From Roseovarius carneus (GTDB taxonomy: Bacteria > Pseudomonadota > Alphaproteobacteria > Rhodobacterales > Rhodobacteraceae): 64,000 bases of DNA. Made by a program: the position numbers and the translations under genes. Numbering within the stretch: position 1 is the first letter of the stretch; every line of letters begins with the position of its first letter. The stretch spans positions 1,408,374 to 1,472,373 of the forward strand of contig NZ_JAHSPD010000001.1 of the NCBI RefSeq assembly GCF_020141465.1. The letters are read 5' to 3'. Shown piece by piece: positions 9,329-18,305 of this stretch. A model generated the notes under the pieces. That model saw only the letters and a program-made list of their open reading frames with translations, searched no databases and was not told the origin of the DNA.

Positions 9329-10055
9329 GGTTCGGCGCATCGCGCTGGCGCTGGGGCTGATCCTGCCATTGGCGGGGTGCCTTGGCGCAAGCAGCGGTGT
9401 GATGAGCCTGCGCCCCAGCGAGCCGCTCAGGCCGGGTGGCGCGGCCACTGTCGGCTTTTTCAAGGGAGAGGTCGTCGTGCGTGCGCCCAAAGGCTATTGC
9501 GTGGACTCCAACAGCGTTCAGCGCAGAGGGAGTAGCCGGTTTGTCTTGCTCACCAGCTGTGCGCATCTCAGACAGAACGCGCCCCATGAGGTGCCCGCCT
9601 CGGTGATCACCGTCTCAGTTTTGCCGCGGGTGGCAGGTGCTGAGCAGCCCTCGTCGCGCGAGATGGCAGAAGCGGCGGGTGGCGGTGTTCTGAGCGCTGA
9701 GGACGGGGACGGGATCGCGCTGATCCATCTGGCCAATGGTGGATCGGGTGTGATCAATGGCGGCGCGGACGCACATTGGCGCGCGGCGATGGTCATAAAC
9801 GAGCACCTGATTGGTCTGGCGGCCTATAGCCGGCCCGGCGGCGTGGCGACGGATGCGGGCGGGCGCGATGTGCTGATCGATCTGACGGAAGAAATGCGCG
9901 ACGCGAGCCCGGTTCGCCTGCCGTGCGGCGCACCCGAAAGCGTTCAGGTGGAAGCTCTGACACCCGCTGCGAGCGGCGCTTCAGAGCCGCGCACGCCCGT
10001 GCCTGCGGGTGGTCTCCGGTCACTCTTGTCTGGATTGTTTCAAAATCCTGGTTAA
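9309..10055 (+). CDS. Hypothetical lipoprotein
   Basis: This 248-residue protein has a lipoprotein signal: basic [10 protein letters not shown], a hydrophobic core, then the lipobox LAGC with Cys24. The rest has no domain I can name. It contains several short beta-like segments and a Pro/Ala-rich tail ([17 protein letters not shown]), typical of a periplasm-exposed lipoprotein. The ATG lies inside the last codons of ilvD. A link to branched-chain amino acid synthesis is not implied by anything in the sequence. Confidence 0.75.
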   Translation: MSTWTSRVRRIALALGLILPLAGCLGASSGVMSLRPSEPLRPGGAATVGFFKGEVVVRAPKGYCVDSNSVQRRGSSRFVLLTSCAHLRQNAPHEVPASVITVSVLPRVAGAEQPSSREMAEAAGGGVLSAEDGDGIALIHLANGGSGVINGGADAHWRAAMVINEHLIGLAAYSRPGGVATDAGGRDVLIDLTEEMRDASPVRLPCGAPESVQVEALTPAASGASEPRTPVPAGGLRSLLSGLFQNPG

Positions 10056-10118
10056 TCATCTGGCAGGATTTATACAGGCATATTAGAAACAAAGCTCAGG
10101 CAACAGGAAGCAGACACC

Positions 10119-10889
10119 ATGCAATTGCGAACTGCATTGGTCGATTTGATCGTCCATCGCCGAGGAGTGCGCCGCTGGGCCAAGGCCGCGCGGCGGGCGG
10201 TTGACATGCCGCTGAGCGAGTTGCGGCGTGAGCGATCTCTGGCTCGTAAGCTGCTTTATTCGCTTACAGAAGTCGTTGCGGTGGCGGATAATCGCCTCTC
10301 CCTGCCGATGATCGGATCGAACGCGTTCCCGAAGCCTCATGGAACCGATTGGTCATGGCGTCCGTCGCTGTGGTGCCTGCCTTTGCCGAGCCCCGGACTG
10401 TCCTCGGCCCCAAGCAAATCTAAGCTGGGTGAGGAGCTCACATTGTTTCATGATTGCATGCAATCAGAGCTGACGTTACGGCAATTGCGCAATACGCGCG
10501 AGGCGGATCTGGCGCCTTACGGGCTTCGGATGGATGTTTTTGCCTTCGATGGATCGTTCCTTTCGGTGGTGCTTGATTTGCCGCAAGGGGCTGTGAACGG
10601 GCTAGAGAAGCGGCATTTGCTGCGCATGACAACGATCGTGGAGATGGAAAAACCGCTGGAGATTTTTGCCCGGCTGAACATCAAGCACGGCCCCAATACG
10701 GAGCAGATCGTCCGCGAATTGCCACTGCACCAGGATGAGATCATGGTGGAATTCGATCTGGCCTATTCCAACCTCAATGAGAAACGGATTGAGCGTGTGT
10801 GGATCGACCTGATCTTCGAAAACCCGGAAATGAGCCAGGTCGTGCTGCGAGACGTGACCCTGAGCCGCCGCCCGCGCGCGGAATTTTGA
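10119..10889 (+). CDS. Conserved uncharacterised protein (possibly DUF6478)
   Basis: This 256-residue protein has no signal peptide or membrane helix. The N-terminal 50 residues are very basic (HRRGVRRWAKAARRAVDMP, then ELRRERS). The C-terminal half looks like an alternating beta-strand domain (GLRMDVFAFDGSFLSVVLDL, then KPLEIFARLNIKHGPNTEQ, then DEIMVEFDLAYSNLNEKRI). I recall a Rhodobacterales-restricted family, DUF6478, that resembles this, but I cannot verify it. The next gene starts 14 bases downstream in the same direction, so the two probably form an operon. Confidence 0.7.
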   Translation: MQLRTALVDLIVHRRGVRRWAKAARRAVDMPLSELRRERSLARKLLYSLTEVVAVADNRLSLPMIGSNAFPKPHGTDWSWRPSLWCLPLPSPGLSSAPSKSKLGEELTLFHDCMQSELTLRQLRNTREADLAPYGLRMDVFAFDGSFLSVVLDLPQGAVNGLEKRHLLRMTTIVEMEKPLEIFARLNIKHGPNTEQIVRELPLHQDEIMVEFDLAYSNLNEKRIERVWIDLIFENPEMSQVVLRDVTLSRRPRAEF

Positions 10890-10903
10890 GAAAGGCCCCT
10901 GCG

Positions 10904-11278
10904 ATGAGCGATCTGATACTGACGAAAACGCGGCTCTTTGAAGGGGTCTGGGAGGGGGTTTTGAGCCATCAAGGCGACGGCAATATCCAACCCAAGATTG
11001 AGGTCACGCATCTGGAAAAGCCGCTCTCAGGCGTTGAGGTGATGGAGCTTGAGGATCGCAGTTGGGCGCTTCGTGTGCCGATCCCGGCTGAGGTGATCAC
11101 TGATGGCGTGCAAACATTCCTGATCCGGGAGGTGGTGCGCGATGAGACGCTGGGAAGTTTCGCCCTGATGTCCGGTGATGCGCTGGGCTATGATATCCGC
11201 GCCGAGGTGACGCTTCTGCGCGAGGAGCTCGACATGCTCAAACGCGCGTTCCGGCGCCATTGTCTTGAGACGACCTGA
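10904..11278 (+). CDS. Conserved hypothetical protein, cotranscribed with its neighbour
   Basis: This 124-residue soluble, acidic protein begins MSDLILTKTRLFEGVWEGVL. It consists of predicted beta-strands (QPKIEVTHLEKPLSGVEVME, WALRVPIPAEVITDGVQTFL) followed by a C-terminal helix (AEVTLLREELDMLKRAFRRH). No domain is recognised. The ATG at 10904 is used because an upstream in-frame extension would overlap the previous gene. The tight spacing suggests a functional partnership with the 256-residue protein. Confidence 0.65.
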   Translation: MSDLILTKTRLFEGVWEGVLSHQGDGNIQPKIEVTHLEKPLSGVEVMELEDRSWALRVPIPAEVITDGVQTFLIREVVRDETLGSFALMSGDALGYDIRAEVTLLREELDMLKRAFRRHCLETT

Positions 11279-11280
11279 GA

Positions 11281-11511
11281 TCAGATTGCGACGAGCCATG
11301 CCGTAAGATCCCAAAGCTCGGCGGAGCGGGCGACGTCCGTGGCCTTGGGCGCAAGGCCCAGCGATGGGACGGCGTGCTCTCCGCCTTTTTCGGGTCGCAA
11401 ACTGCCATGATCACGCGACAGCCTTCACGGATCACCGCTGTCGCGCTGTGCAGGCTCATGCCAGAGGAAGCGCCGGTGGATAATGGCGAGCGGTTCGGCG
11501 GCTTGTGTCAT
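11281..11511 (-). pseudogene. Frameshifted remnant of a small gene
   Basis: Translating the minus strand gives coding-like pieces in different frames. One begins MTQAAEPLAIIHRR at 11511. A second reads SLHSATAVIREGCRVIMAVC up to a GACCCGAAAAAGG stretch. A third then reads EKGGEHAVPSLGLAPKATDV and ends WDLTAWLVAI at a TGA (11283-11281). A one-base loss at the GACCC/GAAAAA junction, and another near the start, would explain the breaks. The final piece ends 2 bases past the stop of the convergent neighbour, as a real gene end would. I do not recognise the family. It could also be sequencing error in an intact gene. Confidence 0.5.
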
Positions 11512-11592
11512 GCAATGCGCTCCGAGGGCGGGTCAATGCGTCAGATGAAGTTGATACAATTGATGAGCCTGTTTTCAAAAATTGAAACTGGA

Positions 11593-12762
11593 TCACTCAT
11601 CTTTGATCAAAGCAGGCATAGTCGGCTCCACATCTGGCGCAATCTCCTCAAAATCGAAATTGTCCAGACGGCGCGCACGGCGGCCTGCCTTGTCGGATGA
11701 AATTTTGATGTCGCTGATGTCTTTCGCCGCCTGCCCAAAATGACGATCAAGGTTTTCGACGCGGGTGCCGAGGCGCTCCATATCCTTGTAGAGAAGGCCC
11801 AGCTCGCGCCGGATCGCGCCCGCCTGCTCGCGCATCCGTGCGTCCTTGAGGATCGCGCGCATCGTGTTGAGCGTGGCCATGCAGGTGGTGGGCGACACGA
11901 TCCAGACCTTCACCTCAAATCCCGCGCGCACCAGCTCGGGGAAATTCGCATGCAGCTCCGCATAGACCGCTTCTGACGGCAGAAACATCAGCGCGCCATC
12001 GGCGGTGTCACCATCCAGAATGTATTTTTCCGAGATATCGCGGATATGCTTGCGCACAGAGGTGCGGAGCATCTTGGCCGCCTCGTTCAACTCCCAATCC
12101 GTCTTGGCGCGGCGGAGCGCTTCATAGGCCTCAAGCGGGAATTTGCTGTCGATGACGATGGGGCCGGGCGGGTTTGGCAGGTGGATGAGGCAATCGGCCC
12201 GCCGACCATTCGGGAGCGTATGTTGCAGGCTGTAGCTGTCGGAGGGCAGCGCCTTGGAGACGATATCGTTGAGCTGGATCTCACCAAAAGCCCCGCGCGT
12301 TTGCTTGTTGCTGAGGATGTCCTGAAGGCTGAGCACATCGCCGGACAGTTTGGAGATATTCTTTTGCGCCTCGTCGATGGTCACCAGCCGTTGTTGCAGA
12401 TCGCCCAAGGATTGCGCCGTGCGCCGCGATGAGCCTTGCAGGTTCTCATTCATCCGCTCTGATACTGTGGCGAGGCGCTCTTCCATCAGGCGCAGCATGT
12501 TGGCCTGAGCCGCTGATTGCGCCTCGGCCACATGGGTGAGGCCACCTGCAAGTTGGTGCTGCCCGTCGCTAAGTCCTTGAACACGCTGTTCCATCTGGCC
12601 AATTTGTTGCGCAAGCGGTGCGGCAAGATTGGCGGTGCGGCCCGCGGCACGCACGGCGGCGATCAGGAGCAACAAAAACAGCAAGATAATAAGCGAGCCG
12701 GCCAGAACGGCCAGAACGATGGGGTCGGTAAGCGCATATTGGCTGCCGCCAAAGCTGATCAT
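11593..12762 (-). CDS. rmuC: DNA recombination protein RmuC
   Basis: This 389-residue protein has an N-terminal membrane anchor (residues 15-37), a coiled coil (about 45-140) and the RmuC nuclease-like domain. Recognisable motifs are TRGAFGEIQLNDIVSKALP and NPPGPIVIDSKFPLEAYEAL, the latter resembling PD-(D/E)XK nuclease cores. RmuC limits inversions at short inverted repeats in E. coli. Its ATG overlaps the mutL stop (ATGA at 12759-12762), so two genome-stability genes are translationally coupled. Confidence 0.93.
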   Translation of the reverse strand: MISFGGSQYALTDPIVLAVLAGSLIILLFLLLLIAAVRAAGRTANLAAPLAQQIGQMEQRVQGLSDGQHQLAGGLTHVAEAQSAAQANMLRLMEERLATVSERMNENLQGSSRRTAQSLGDLQQRLVTIDEAQKNISKLSGDVLSLQDILSNKQTRGAFGEIQLNDIVSKALPSDSYSLQHTLPNGRRADCLIHLPNPPGPIVIDSKFPLEAYEALRRAKTDWELNEAAKMLRTSVRKHIRDISEKYILDGDTADGALMFLPSEAVYAELHANFPELVRAGFEVKVWIVSPTTCMATLNTMRAILKDARMREQAGAIRRELGLLYKDMERLGTRVENLDRHFGQAAKDISDIKISSDKAGRRARRLDNFDFEEIAPDVEPTMPALIKDE

Positions 12763-14618
12763 GTGCGTCCAAAGAGCCGTTCAATATCGGGCAGTTTCAG
12801 CTCCACGTAAGTGGGGCGGCCATGGTTGCATTGCCCCGAAAGCGGCGTCGCTTCCATCTCGCGCAGGAGCGCGTTCATCTCATCAGGCTGCATACGGCGG
12901 CCAGTGCGGATGGAGCCATGGCAGGAGATGCGGCTGAGGATCGCATCAATACGGGTGCGTATTGTGTCCGAGCTGCCTTGGTCGCTCAGCTCATCAATTA
13001 TGTCGAGGACCATCGCGCGCGCATCGACATTGCCGAGGATGGCCGGCGTTTCTCGCACGGCGATGGCGCCGCCGCCAAAGGCCTCAATGGTGAGGCCAAG
13101 CGGGGAGAGATCCGGTGCTATGGCGAGGATCGCGGCGCAATCGCCCACGGAGAGCTCTACGATTTCGGGGATCAAGAGGGCCTGCGCGGGGACGGAGCGG
13201 GTGGCCATTTGCGCCTTGAGTTTTTCATAAACCAACCGCTCATGCGCCGCATGGCCATCGACGATGACGATGCCATCTGCGGTCTGGGCGATGATGTAAT
13301 TCTCATGCACCTGCGCGCGGGCGGCCCCAAGGGGGGCGTGCTCGGCAGGGCTTTCCTCCAGCCCTTGGGGGTTGTCCTCAAAGGGCTCCGTCCGGGCGCT
13401 GAGCGCGGATTGCATTTCGGCGAAGCCTTCAGGGGCTTGGCCTGAATAGCTGGCCGCGCGAGCGGCGGCAGTGGGGCGATCCATCTGGTAGACGCGCGCG
13501 CCGGACGGCGCAGGTGTCTCCGGGCGGAACGCGCCCAAGGTCGCTCCGGCCACGGTTGTGGAGGCGCGGTGCCCGGCCTCGGCCAGCGCATGACGCAAGC
13601 CTGAGACGATCAGGCCCCGCACGGTGCCGGGATCGCGAAAACGCACCTCGGATTTGGCGGGATGCACGTTCACGTCCACAAGGGTTGGATCACATTCGAT
13701 AAAGAGGGCCGCCGCCGGATGCCGGTCACGGCTGAGCACATCGCGATAGGCGGCCCGCAGCGCCCCAAGCAGCATCTTGTCGCGCACGGGGCGGCCATTA
13801 ACGAAGAGAAACTGCGCCACTGCCGCGCCACGCGAATAGGTTGGCAGGGCGGCATATCCGGTCATCAATATGCCCTCGCGCTCCGTCTCTATCTTTAGTG
13901 CGTTCTCGGCAAATTCGCGGCCGAGCACGGTTTTGAGCCGCTCGTGCAGGGCGTCGAACATATCGCCGGTTGCCGCATCGGCGCGGAAAGTGACGCGCCC
14001 CTCGCCGCCGCCCGTCACGTCACGCAGGGTAAATGCGATGCTTGGCTCTGCCATGGCGAGGCGTTTGACTGTGTCAGTGATCGCTTGGGTCTCGGCCCGG
14101 TCGGACCGCATGAATTTAAGCCGTGCAGGCGTGGCGAAGAAGAGATCACGCAAGGTTATCACGGTGCCCGCGCTGAGCGCTGCGGGCCGGGGCGCGGTGA
14201 TGTGGCCACCCATCGCGCTGATCTCGGCGGCGTCATGGCCCGGCGCGCGCGACGTGATCGTGAGCCGCCCAACCGCCCCGAGGGAGGCCAGCGCCTCACC
14301 GCGAAAGCCGAAGCTGTGGATGTTCAGAAGATCCGATCCATCGATCTTGGAGGTGGCATGGCGCGCAAGGGCCAGAGGCAGATCGGCAGGGGACATGCCG
14401 CAGCCATCATCGCTTACCCGGATCAAGGTTTTGCCACCATCGGCGTAGGCGACCTCGATCCGGCGCGCGCCTGCGTCGATGGCGTTCTCAACGAGTTCCT
14501 TAACAGCCGATGCGGGCCGCTCGACCACCTCGCCCGCCGCGATACGGTTGATCGCCGCCTCACCGAGCTGGCGGATTTGCGGGCGTGTTTCGCTTATATG
14601 GGGGGCGGGTGCGCTCAT
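12759..14618 (-). CDS. mutL: DNA mismatch repair protein MutL (endonuclease-type)
   Basis: This 619-residue protein carries the GHKL ATPase motifs near the N-terminus (VKELVENAIDAGA, SDDGCGM, LARHATSKI). It also has FRGEALASLGAVG and the NGRPVRDK segment. The C-terminal dimerisation domain has DGHAAHERLVYE (Asp454 to Glu465), matching the endonuclease signature DxHA(x)2E(x)4E with Gly for Gln, and a CNHGRP motif near the end. MutL proteins with these motifs nick DNA themselves, as in bacteria without MutH. It is expressed with rmuC. Confidence 0.96.
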   Translation of the reverse strand: MSAPAPHISETRPQIRQLGEAAINRIAAGEVVERPASAVKELVENAIDAGARRIEVAYADGGKTLIRVSDDGCGMSPADLPLALARHATSKIDGSDLLNIHSFGFRGEALASLGAVGRLTITSRAPGHDAAEISAMGGHITAPRPAALSAGTVITLRDLFFATPARLKFMRSDRAETQAITDTVKRLAMAEPSIAFTLRDVTGGGEGRVTFRADAATGDMFDALHERLKTVLGREFAENALKIETEREGILMTGYAALPTYSRGAAVAQFLFVNGRPVRDKMLLGALRAAYRDVLSRDRHPAAALFIECDPTLVDVNVHPAKSEVRFRDPGTVRGLIVSGLRHALAEAGHRASTTVAGATLGAFRPETPAPSGARVYQMDRPTAAARAASYSGQAPEGFAEMQSALSARTEPFEDNPQGLEESPAEHAPLGAARAQVHENYIIAQTADGIVIVDGHAAHERLVYEKLKAQMATRSVPAQALLIPEIVELSVGDCAAILAIAPDLSPLGLTIEAFGGGAIAVRETPAILGNVDARAMVLDIIDELSDQGSSDTIRTRIDAILSRISCHGSIRTGRRMQPDEMNALLREMEATPLSGQCNHGRPTYVELKLPDIERLFGRT

Positions 14619-14710
14619 GCCACAAGGTTTAGCATGAGGAGCGGCGATTCTGGAAGGTGCAAAGCTGTGGTTGCATTGCTAGGATGCCCCAAGCGCAGAG
14701 GAGTACAGCG

Positions 14711-15085
14711 ATGCAGGTTGATCAGGTGGATGGCAAGGTATTGGAGACATGGGACGCGGGTGAGGTTCATGCTGCATTTGAGGCAGGCGAGGTGGTGATC
14801 ATTGATGTGCGCAGCCCGCAGGAATTCATGCTGGAGCATATTGGGGGATCGCTTTTGATGCCGATGTCCTCGTTTGAGGCGGCGGGTTTGCCGGGGCAGG
14901 GTGATAAGCGGATTGTGTTGATGTGTGCTGGCGGTGTGCGCTCAGAGCGGATGGCGCGTGTCGCGCTTGACGCAGGCTTTGATCGGATTGCGCATATGGG
15001 TGGCGGGTTCGGCGCGTGGAAGGCGGCAAAGCTGCCCTATCTGGGCACAGATTTTACCACTGGCGCGACGAAGCAGGTGAGATAG
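14711..15085 (+). CDS. Rhodanese-like domain protein
   Basis: This 124-residue single-domain protein has a catalytic-type Cys72 in VLMCAGGVRSERM, the six-residue active-site loop of sulfurtransferases. The opening CH2A-like motif is VVIIDVRSPQEFMLEHIGGS. No signal peptide is present, so it should be cytoplasmic. It starts at the ATG behind AGAGGAG. The substrate is unknown. It is convergent with the acyl-CoA dehydrogenase gene. Confidence 0.88.
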   Translation: MQVDQVDGKVLETWDAGEVHAAFEAGEVVIIDVRSPQEFMLEHIGGSLLMPMSSFEAAGLPGQGDKRIVLMCAGGVRSERMARVALDAGFDRIAHMGGGFGAWKAAKLPYLGTDFTTGATKQVR

Positions 15086-15088
15086 GCG

Positions 15089-15108
15089 GCGCCCCTCGTG
15101 AGGGGCGC
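15089..15108. terminator. Perfect hairpin between convergent genes
   Basis: GCGCCCCTC (15089-15097) pairs exactly with GAGGGGCGC (15100-15108). It lies between the rhodanese stop (15085) and the stop of the acyl-CoA dehydrogenase gene (15119). No T-run follows on either strand, so it is at best a partial terminator or a 3'-end stabiliser for both genes. Confidence 0.5.
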
Positions 15109-15118
15109 GCCGAAAGTC

Positions 15119-16306
15119 CTAGGCCTCGCCGTGGCCTTTGGGGATCGGCAGGGGCGCGAGGGTCTTCGCACGTTTCTGCAAATGCCGCCCGATGACAACG
15201 CGGCTGATCTCGGTCGTGCCGTCCACGATCCGCAGCATCTGCGCAAGACGCGACAGGCGGTCCAATCCGTAGGGCTGCAAAAGGCCCATCCCGCCCAGCA
15301 CTTGCGTGCAGGTATTGGCGGCCTTCAGCGCCGCATCCGGCACGAAGCGTTTGGCATGGGCGGCCATAAGCGGGCCTTCGTCAGTGCCGAGCGCTTGGGC
15401 GGCGGCGCGGTAGAGCAAACGCGAGGCTTCCAAGTCGGTCGCAACCTCGCCCAGCATCCATTGGATACCATCCAGATCGAGGTTTGTGCCGCCAAACATC
15501 TTGCGGTTGGACGAATAGGCCAGCGCGGTATCCAGCGCCGATTGCATCAACCCGCAGCACCCCGATGCGATGGAGACACGGGCGATGTCGATGGCCATGA
15601 GTGAGCCTTGCAGGCCTTGGCCCTCGGGCAGGATGATGTTGTCGGCGCTGACGATCACATCCTTCATGTACATCTCGGACATGGGCAGGAAATTATACGA
15701 TGGCGTCTCGTAGAGCGGACCGAAGCTGAGGCCTTTTGCATCCGCTGGAATGGCGATCATCGCCATGTCCTTGTGGCCTGGCGCATCGGTCATCTTGACC
15801 ACTGTGAAGTAGATATCCGCCTCGCCCGCGAGGCTCACCCATGCCTTGGCGCCGTTGATCGTGTAGGTGCCGTTGCCATTGTCCACGGCGCGCGAATACA
15901 TATTTACCGGGTCGGAGCCTGATTGTGGCTCGGACAATGCGAAATTGGCCAGCTTGGTGCCTGATGTCAGGCCCCGCGCCCACTCTGCTTTGAATGCATC
16001 AGTGCCATATCCGCAGCCTGCGAACGTGCAGATATTGTGCATCGAGAGGGCAAATGCATAGGCACCATCGCCGCGCCCCAGCTCCTCATAAACGCGGATG
16101 CCTTCCGACAGGGGAAGGCCTTGGCCGCCAAACTCAACCGGGGCATAAAGCCCGGTGAGGCCCATCGCGCCCGCCTTGGTCGAGGTGTCGCGCGGCCATT
16201 TGGCGGTGCGGTTCCACGCGTCTACATTCGGGATCACGTCCTCGGCGCAATGTTTGCGCGCGGCGGTGATGACGGTGTCGAGGGTGTGGGGTGATTGAAA
16301 GCTCAT
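15119..16306 (-). CDS. Acyl-CoA dehydrogenase family protein
   Basis: This 395-residue flavoprotein has the family landmarks [10 protein letters not shown] (FAD/acyl-CoA loop), [20 protein letters not shown] and the C-terminal [13 protein letters not shown]. Glu366 within GTTEI is at the catalytic-base position. It should oxidise an acyl-CoA to the enoyl-CoA with electron transfer to ETF. The substrate cannot be told from sequence. It stands alone, not in a beta-oxidation operon. Two tandem palindromes overlap the region just upstream (16325-16350), so it is probably tightly controlled by a GntR/FadR-like repressor. Confidence 0.93.
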   Translation of the reverse strand: MSFQSPHTLDTVITAARKHCAEDVIPNVDAWNRTAKWPRDTSTKAGAMGLTGLYAPVEFGGQGLPLSEGIRVYEELGRGDGAYAFALSMHNICTFAGCGYGTDAFKAEWARGLTSGTKLANFALSEPQSGSDPVNMYSRAVDNGNGTYTINGAKAWVSLAGEADIYFTVVKMTDAPGHKDMAMIAIPADAKGLSFGPLYETPSYNFLPMSEMYMKDVIVSADNIILPEGQGLQGSLMAIDIARVSIASGCCGLMQSALDTALAYSSNRKMFGGTNLDLDGIQWMLGEVATDLEASRLLYRAAAQALGTDEGPLMAAHAKRFVPDAALKAANTCTQVLGGMGLLQPYGLDRLSRLAQMLRIVDGTTEISRVVIGRHLQKRAKTLAPLPIPKGHGEA

Positions 16307-16324
16307 CTCAGCGAATCCATGTAT

Positions 16325-16350
16325 TTGTCTGACAATTAATTGTCTGACAT
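16325..16350. promoter_or_regulatory. Tandem GntR/FadR-like operator pair
   Basis: TTGTCTGACAA (16325-16335) is a perfect 5-base dyad around one central base. TTGTCTGACAT (16340-16350) repeats it with one mismatch, 15 bases centre to centre. They start 19 bases upstream of the acyl-CoA dehydrogenase ATG. The odd-length short dyad is typical of FCD-type GntR repressors of carboxylate and fatty-acid genes. The cognate regulator is not in the window. Confidence 0.7.
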
Positions 16351-16419
16351 ATGTTTTTACCCGTGGCGAGCAAAACTATTTGGCTCCGGACCACTTGTCG
16401 CAGGGCTTTGGCTGGTGGC

Positions 16420-16454
16420 AAAGAAAAAGGCCCCGAGCATATGCGCCCGGGGCC
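16420..16454 (-). terminator. Rho-independent terminator of glnK-amtB
   Basis: On the minus strand, GGCCCCGGGC and GCTCGGGGCC form a 10-base-pair stem (one G-U) with a 6-base loop, followed by TTTTTCTTT (forward 16420-16428). It lies 33 bases after the amtB stop codon. Confidence 0.93.
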
Positions 16455-16487
16455 TCAGGTTTCTCATGGCCGTCTCAGGGAGGAGTA

Positions 16488-17816
16488 TCAGCCTTTGGAG
16501 AACTCAGGATAGGCTTCCATGCCCAGCTCTGTGGTGTCGAGACCGTTGACTTCGGCCTCTTCGCTGACACGGATGCCGATGGTCGCCTTGAGCACGATCC
16601 ACAGGATCAGGCAGGCCCCGAAGGTGAACACACCGTAGGCGAAGATGCCCAGAAGCTGCGTCATGAGGTTCGCATCGCTGTTGTAGAACACAACCGCGAT
16701 GGTGCCCCAGATCCCCGCAAAGAGGTGCACCGGGATCGCGCCAACAACATCGTCGATCTTGAACTTGTCCAGCATCGGCACCGTGAGAACCACGATGATA
16801 CCGCCCACTGCACCGATCCAGAGCGCACCGAAAAGCGACGGCGCCAGAGGTTCGGCTGTGATGGACACGAGACCGGCCAGCGCGCCGTTCAGCACCATGG
16901 TGAGGTCGATCTTTTTGTAGACCAGTTGCGTCATGATCAAAGCGGCGGCTGCACCGGCGGCTGCGGCCATGTTGGTGTTGGCGAAGATGCGGCTGACGTC
17001 AGAGATGTCGCCCACGGTGCCCGCGGCCAGTTGCGAGCCGCCGTTGAAGCCAAACCAGCCGAGCCACAGGATGAACGTACCCAATGTGGCAAGCGCAAGG
17101 TTGGAGCCCGGGAACGGGTTCACTTTGCCCTCTTTGGTATATTTGCCCAAGCGCGGCCCAAGGATGATTGCGCCCGCCAAAGCCGCCCAGCCACCCACGG
17201 AGTGCACAACTGTGGAGCCCGCAAAGTCCGAGAAGCCCGCTTCAGACAGCCAGCCGCCGCCCCACTGCCACGAGCCCGAGATTGGATAGAAGACGCCCGT
17301 CAGCACCACGACGAAGATCAGGAAGGGCCAAAGCTTGATCCGCTCGGCCAAAGCACCCGACACGATTGAGGCGGTGGCGGCCACGAAGACCAGTTGGAAG
17401 AAGAAATCTGACCCGATGGAGGCATAGCCCAGATCGGCGTCCGCCGCGGCGATGCCCACAGGGTCCAGCACGGTCTGGTCAAAGAAAGGCCCCACCCAAC
17501 CTGCGATGGTCCAACCATCGCCGGGATACATCAGGTTGAAGCCGATGAGCCAATACATGATCGCGGCAAATGAGAAGAGCGCTATGTTCTTGGTCAACTG
17601 CATCGCCACGTTTTTGGAGCGCACGAGGCCCGCCTCCAGCATGGCAAACCCTGCGGCCATGAAGAAAACCAGAAAGCCCGCCACGAGAAAGAGCAGCGTG
17701 GTCATGATGTAGGGGCCGATTTCGTCGAAAGTTGGCGCAGGCGCATCCTGTGCCAGCGCCATGGACGGGAGCGCAAGAAGTGCTCCGCCCAGCGTCAGTG
17801 TCTTGAAGGTGTTCAT
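16488..17816 (-). CDS. amtB: Ammonium transporter
   Basis: This 442-residue Amt/Mep/Rh channel has a cleavable signal peptide (MNTFKTLTLGGALLALPSMA) and eleven expected membrane helices. Family motifs include LVRSKNVAMQLTKN, FDQTVLDP and DFAGSTVVHSVGGW, which holds the first pore histidine. A start at 17816 is preferred: AAAGGA lies 7 bases upstream of this ATG, while the ATG two codons earlier is too close to it. It follows glnK by 26 bases, so the PII protein that blocks this channel is made with it. Confidence 0.96.
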   Translation of the reverse strand: MNTFKTLTLGGALLALPSMALAQDAPAPTFDEIGPYIMTTLLFLVAGFLVFFMAAGFAMLEAGLVRSKNVAMQLTKNIALFSFAAIMYWLIGFNLMYPGDGWTIAGWVGPFFDQTVLDPVGIAAADADLGYASIGSDFFFQLVFVAATASIVSGALAERIKLWPFLIFVVVLTGVFYPISGSWQWGGGWLSEAGFSDFAGSTVVHSVGGWAALAGAIILGPRLGKYTKEGKVNPFPGSNLALATLGTFILWLGWFGFNGGSQLAAGTVGDISDVSRIFANTNMAAAAGAAAALIMTQLVYKKIDLTMVLNGALAGLVSITAEPLAPSLFGALWIGAVGGIIVVLTVPMLDKFKIDDVVGAIPVHLFAGIWGTIAVVFYNSDANLMTQLLGIFAYGVFTFGACLILWIVLKATIGIRVSEEAEVNGLDTTELGMEAYPEFSKG

Positions 17817-17842
17817 TGTCATGTCCTTTCCCCGCGCGCCGT

Positions 17843-18181
17843 TCACAGCGCGTCCTCATTGGTCTCGCCGGTGCGCACGCGCATGGCCTGATTGATGTCC
17901 ACCACGAAGATTTTACCGTCCCCGATCTTGCCGGTCTTGGCGGCGGCGGCGATGGTTTCGACCACTTGGTCGGCCATGCTGTCGGCCACGCCGATCTCCA
18001 GCTTGATCTTGGGCACGAAATTCACGGCATATTCAGCGCCGCGATAGATTTCCGTATGGCCCGATTGGGCACCGAACCCCTTGATCTCGGTGACCATCAT
18101 GCCGCGCACGCCGATACCCGTCAGCGCTTCGCGGACTTCTTCAAGCTTGAAGGGCTTGATTGTCGCAATGATGAGTTTCAC
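17843..18181 (-). CDS. glnK: Nitrogen regulatory protein PII
   Basis: This 112-residue trimeric signal protein binds ATP/ADP and 2-oxoglutarate and controls AmtB. The T-loop GHTEIYRGAEYAVNFVPK contains Tyr51, the uridylylation site, and the B-loop is TGKIGDGKIFV. Linkage to amtB makes GlnK more likely than GlnB. The start is GTG (18181-18179) behind AGGGGAG. GTGCAG is repeated three times 30-50 bases upstream (18211-18234), and a long palindrome lies about 125 bases upstream. Both are candidates for nitrogen control. Confidence 0.95.
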   Translation of the reverse strand: MKLIIATIKPFKLEEVREALTGIGVRGMMVTEIKGFGAQSGHTEIYRGAEYAVNFVPKIKLEIGVADSMADQVVETIAAAAKTGKIGDGKIFVVDINQAMRVRTGETNEDAL

Positions 18182-18305
18182 GTCCCACTCCCCTTATTTT
18201 GCCCGCAGATGTGCAGGCATTGTGCAGGTGCAGCAAAGGCTCATGGTGAGGGATTCTCAAAGGCAGAGCGGGGTATTTTGGCGGGCTCGCCTGGGGTGAT
18301 CGTCT

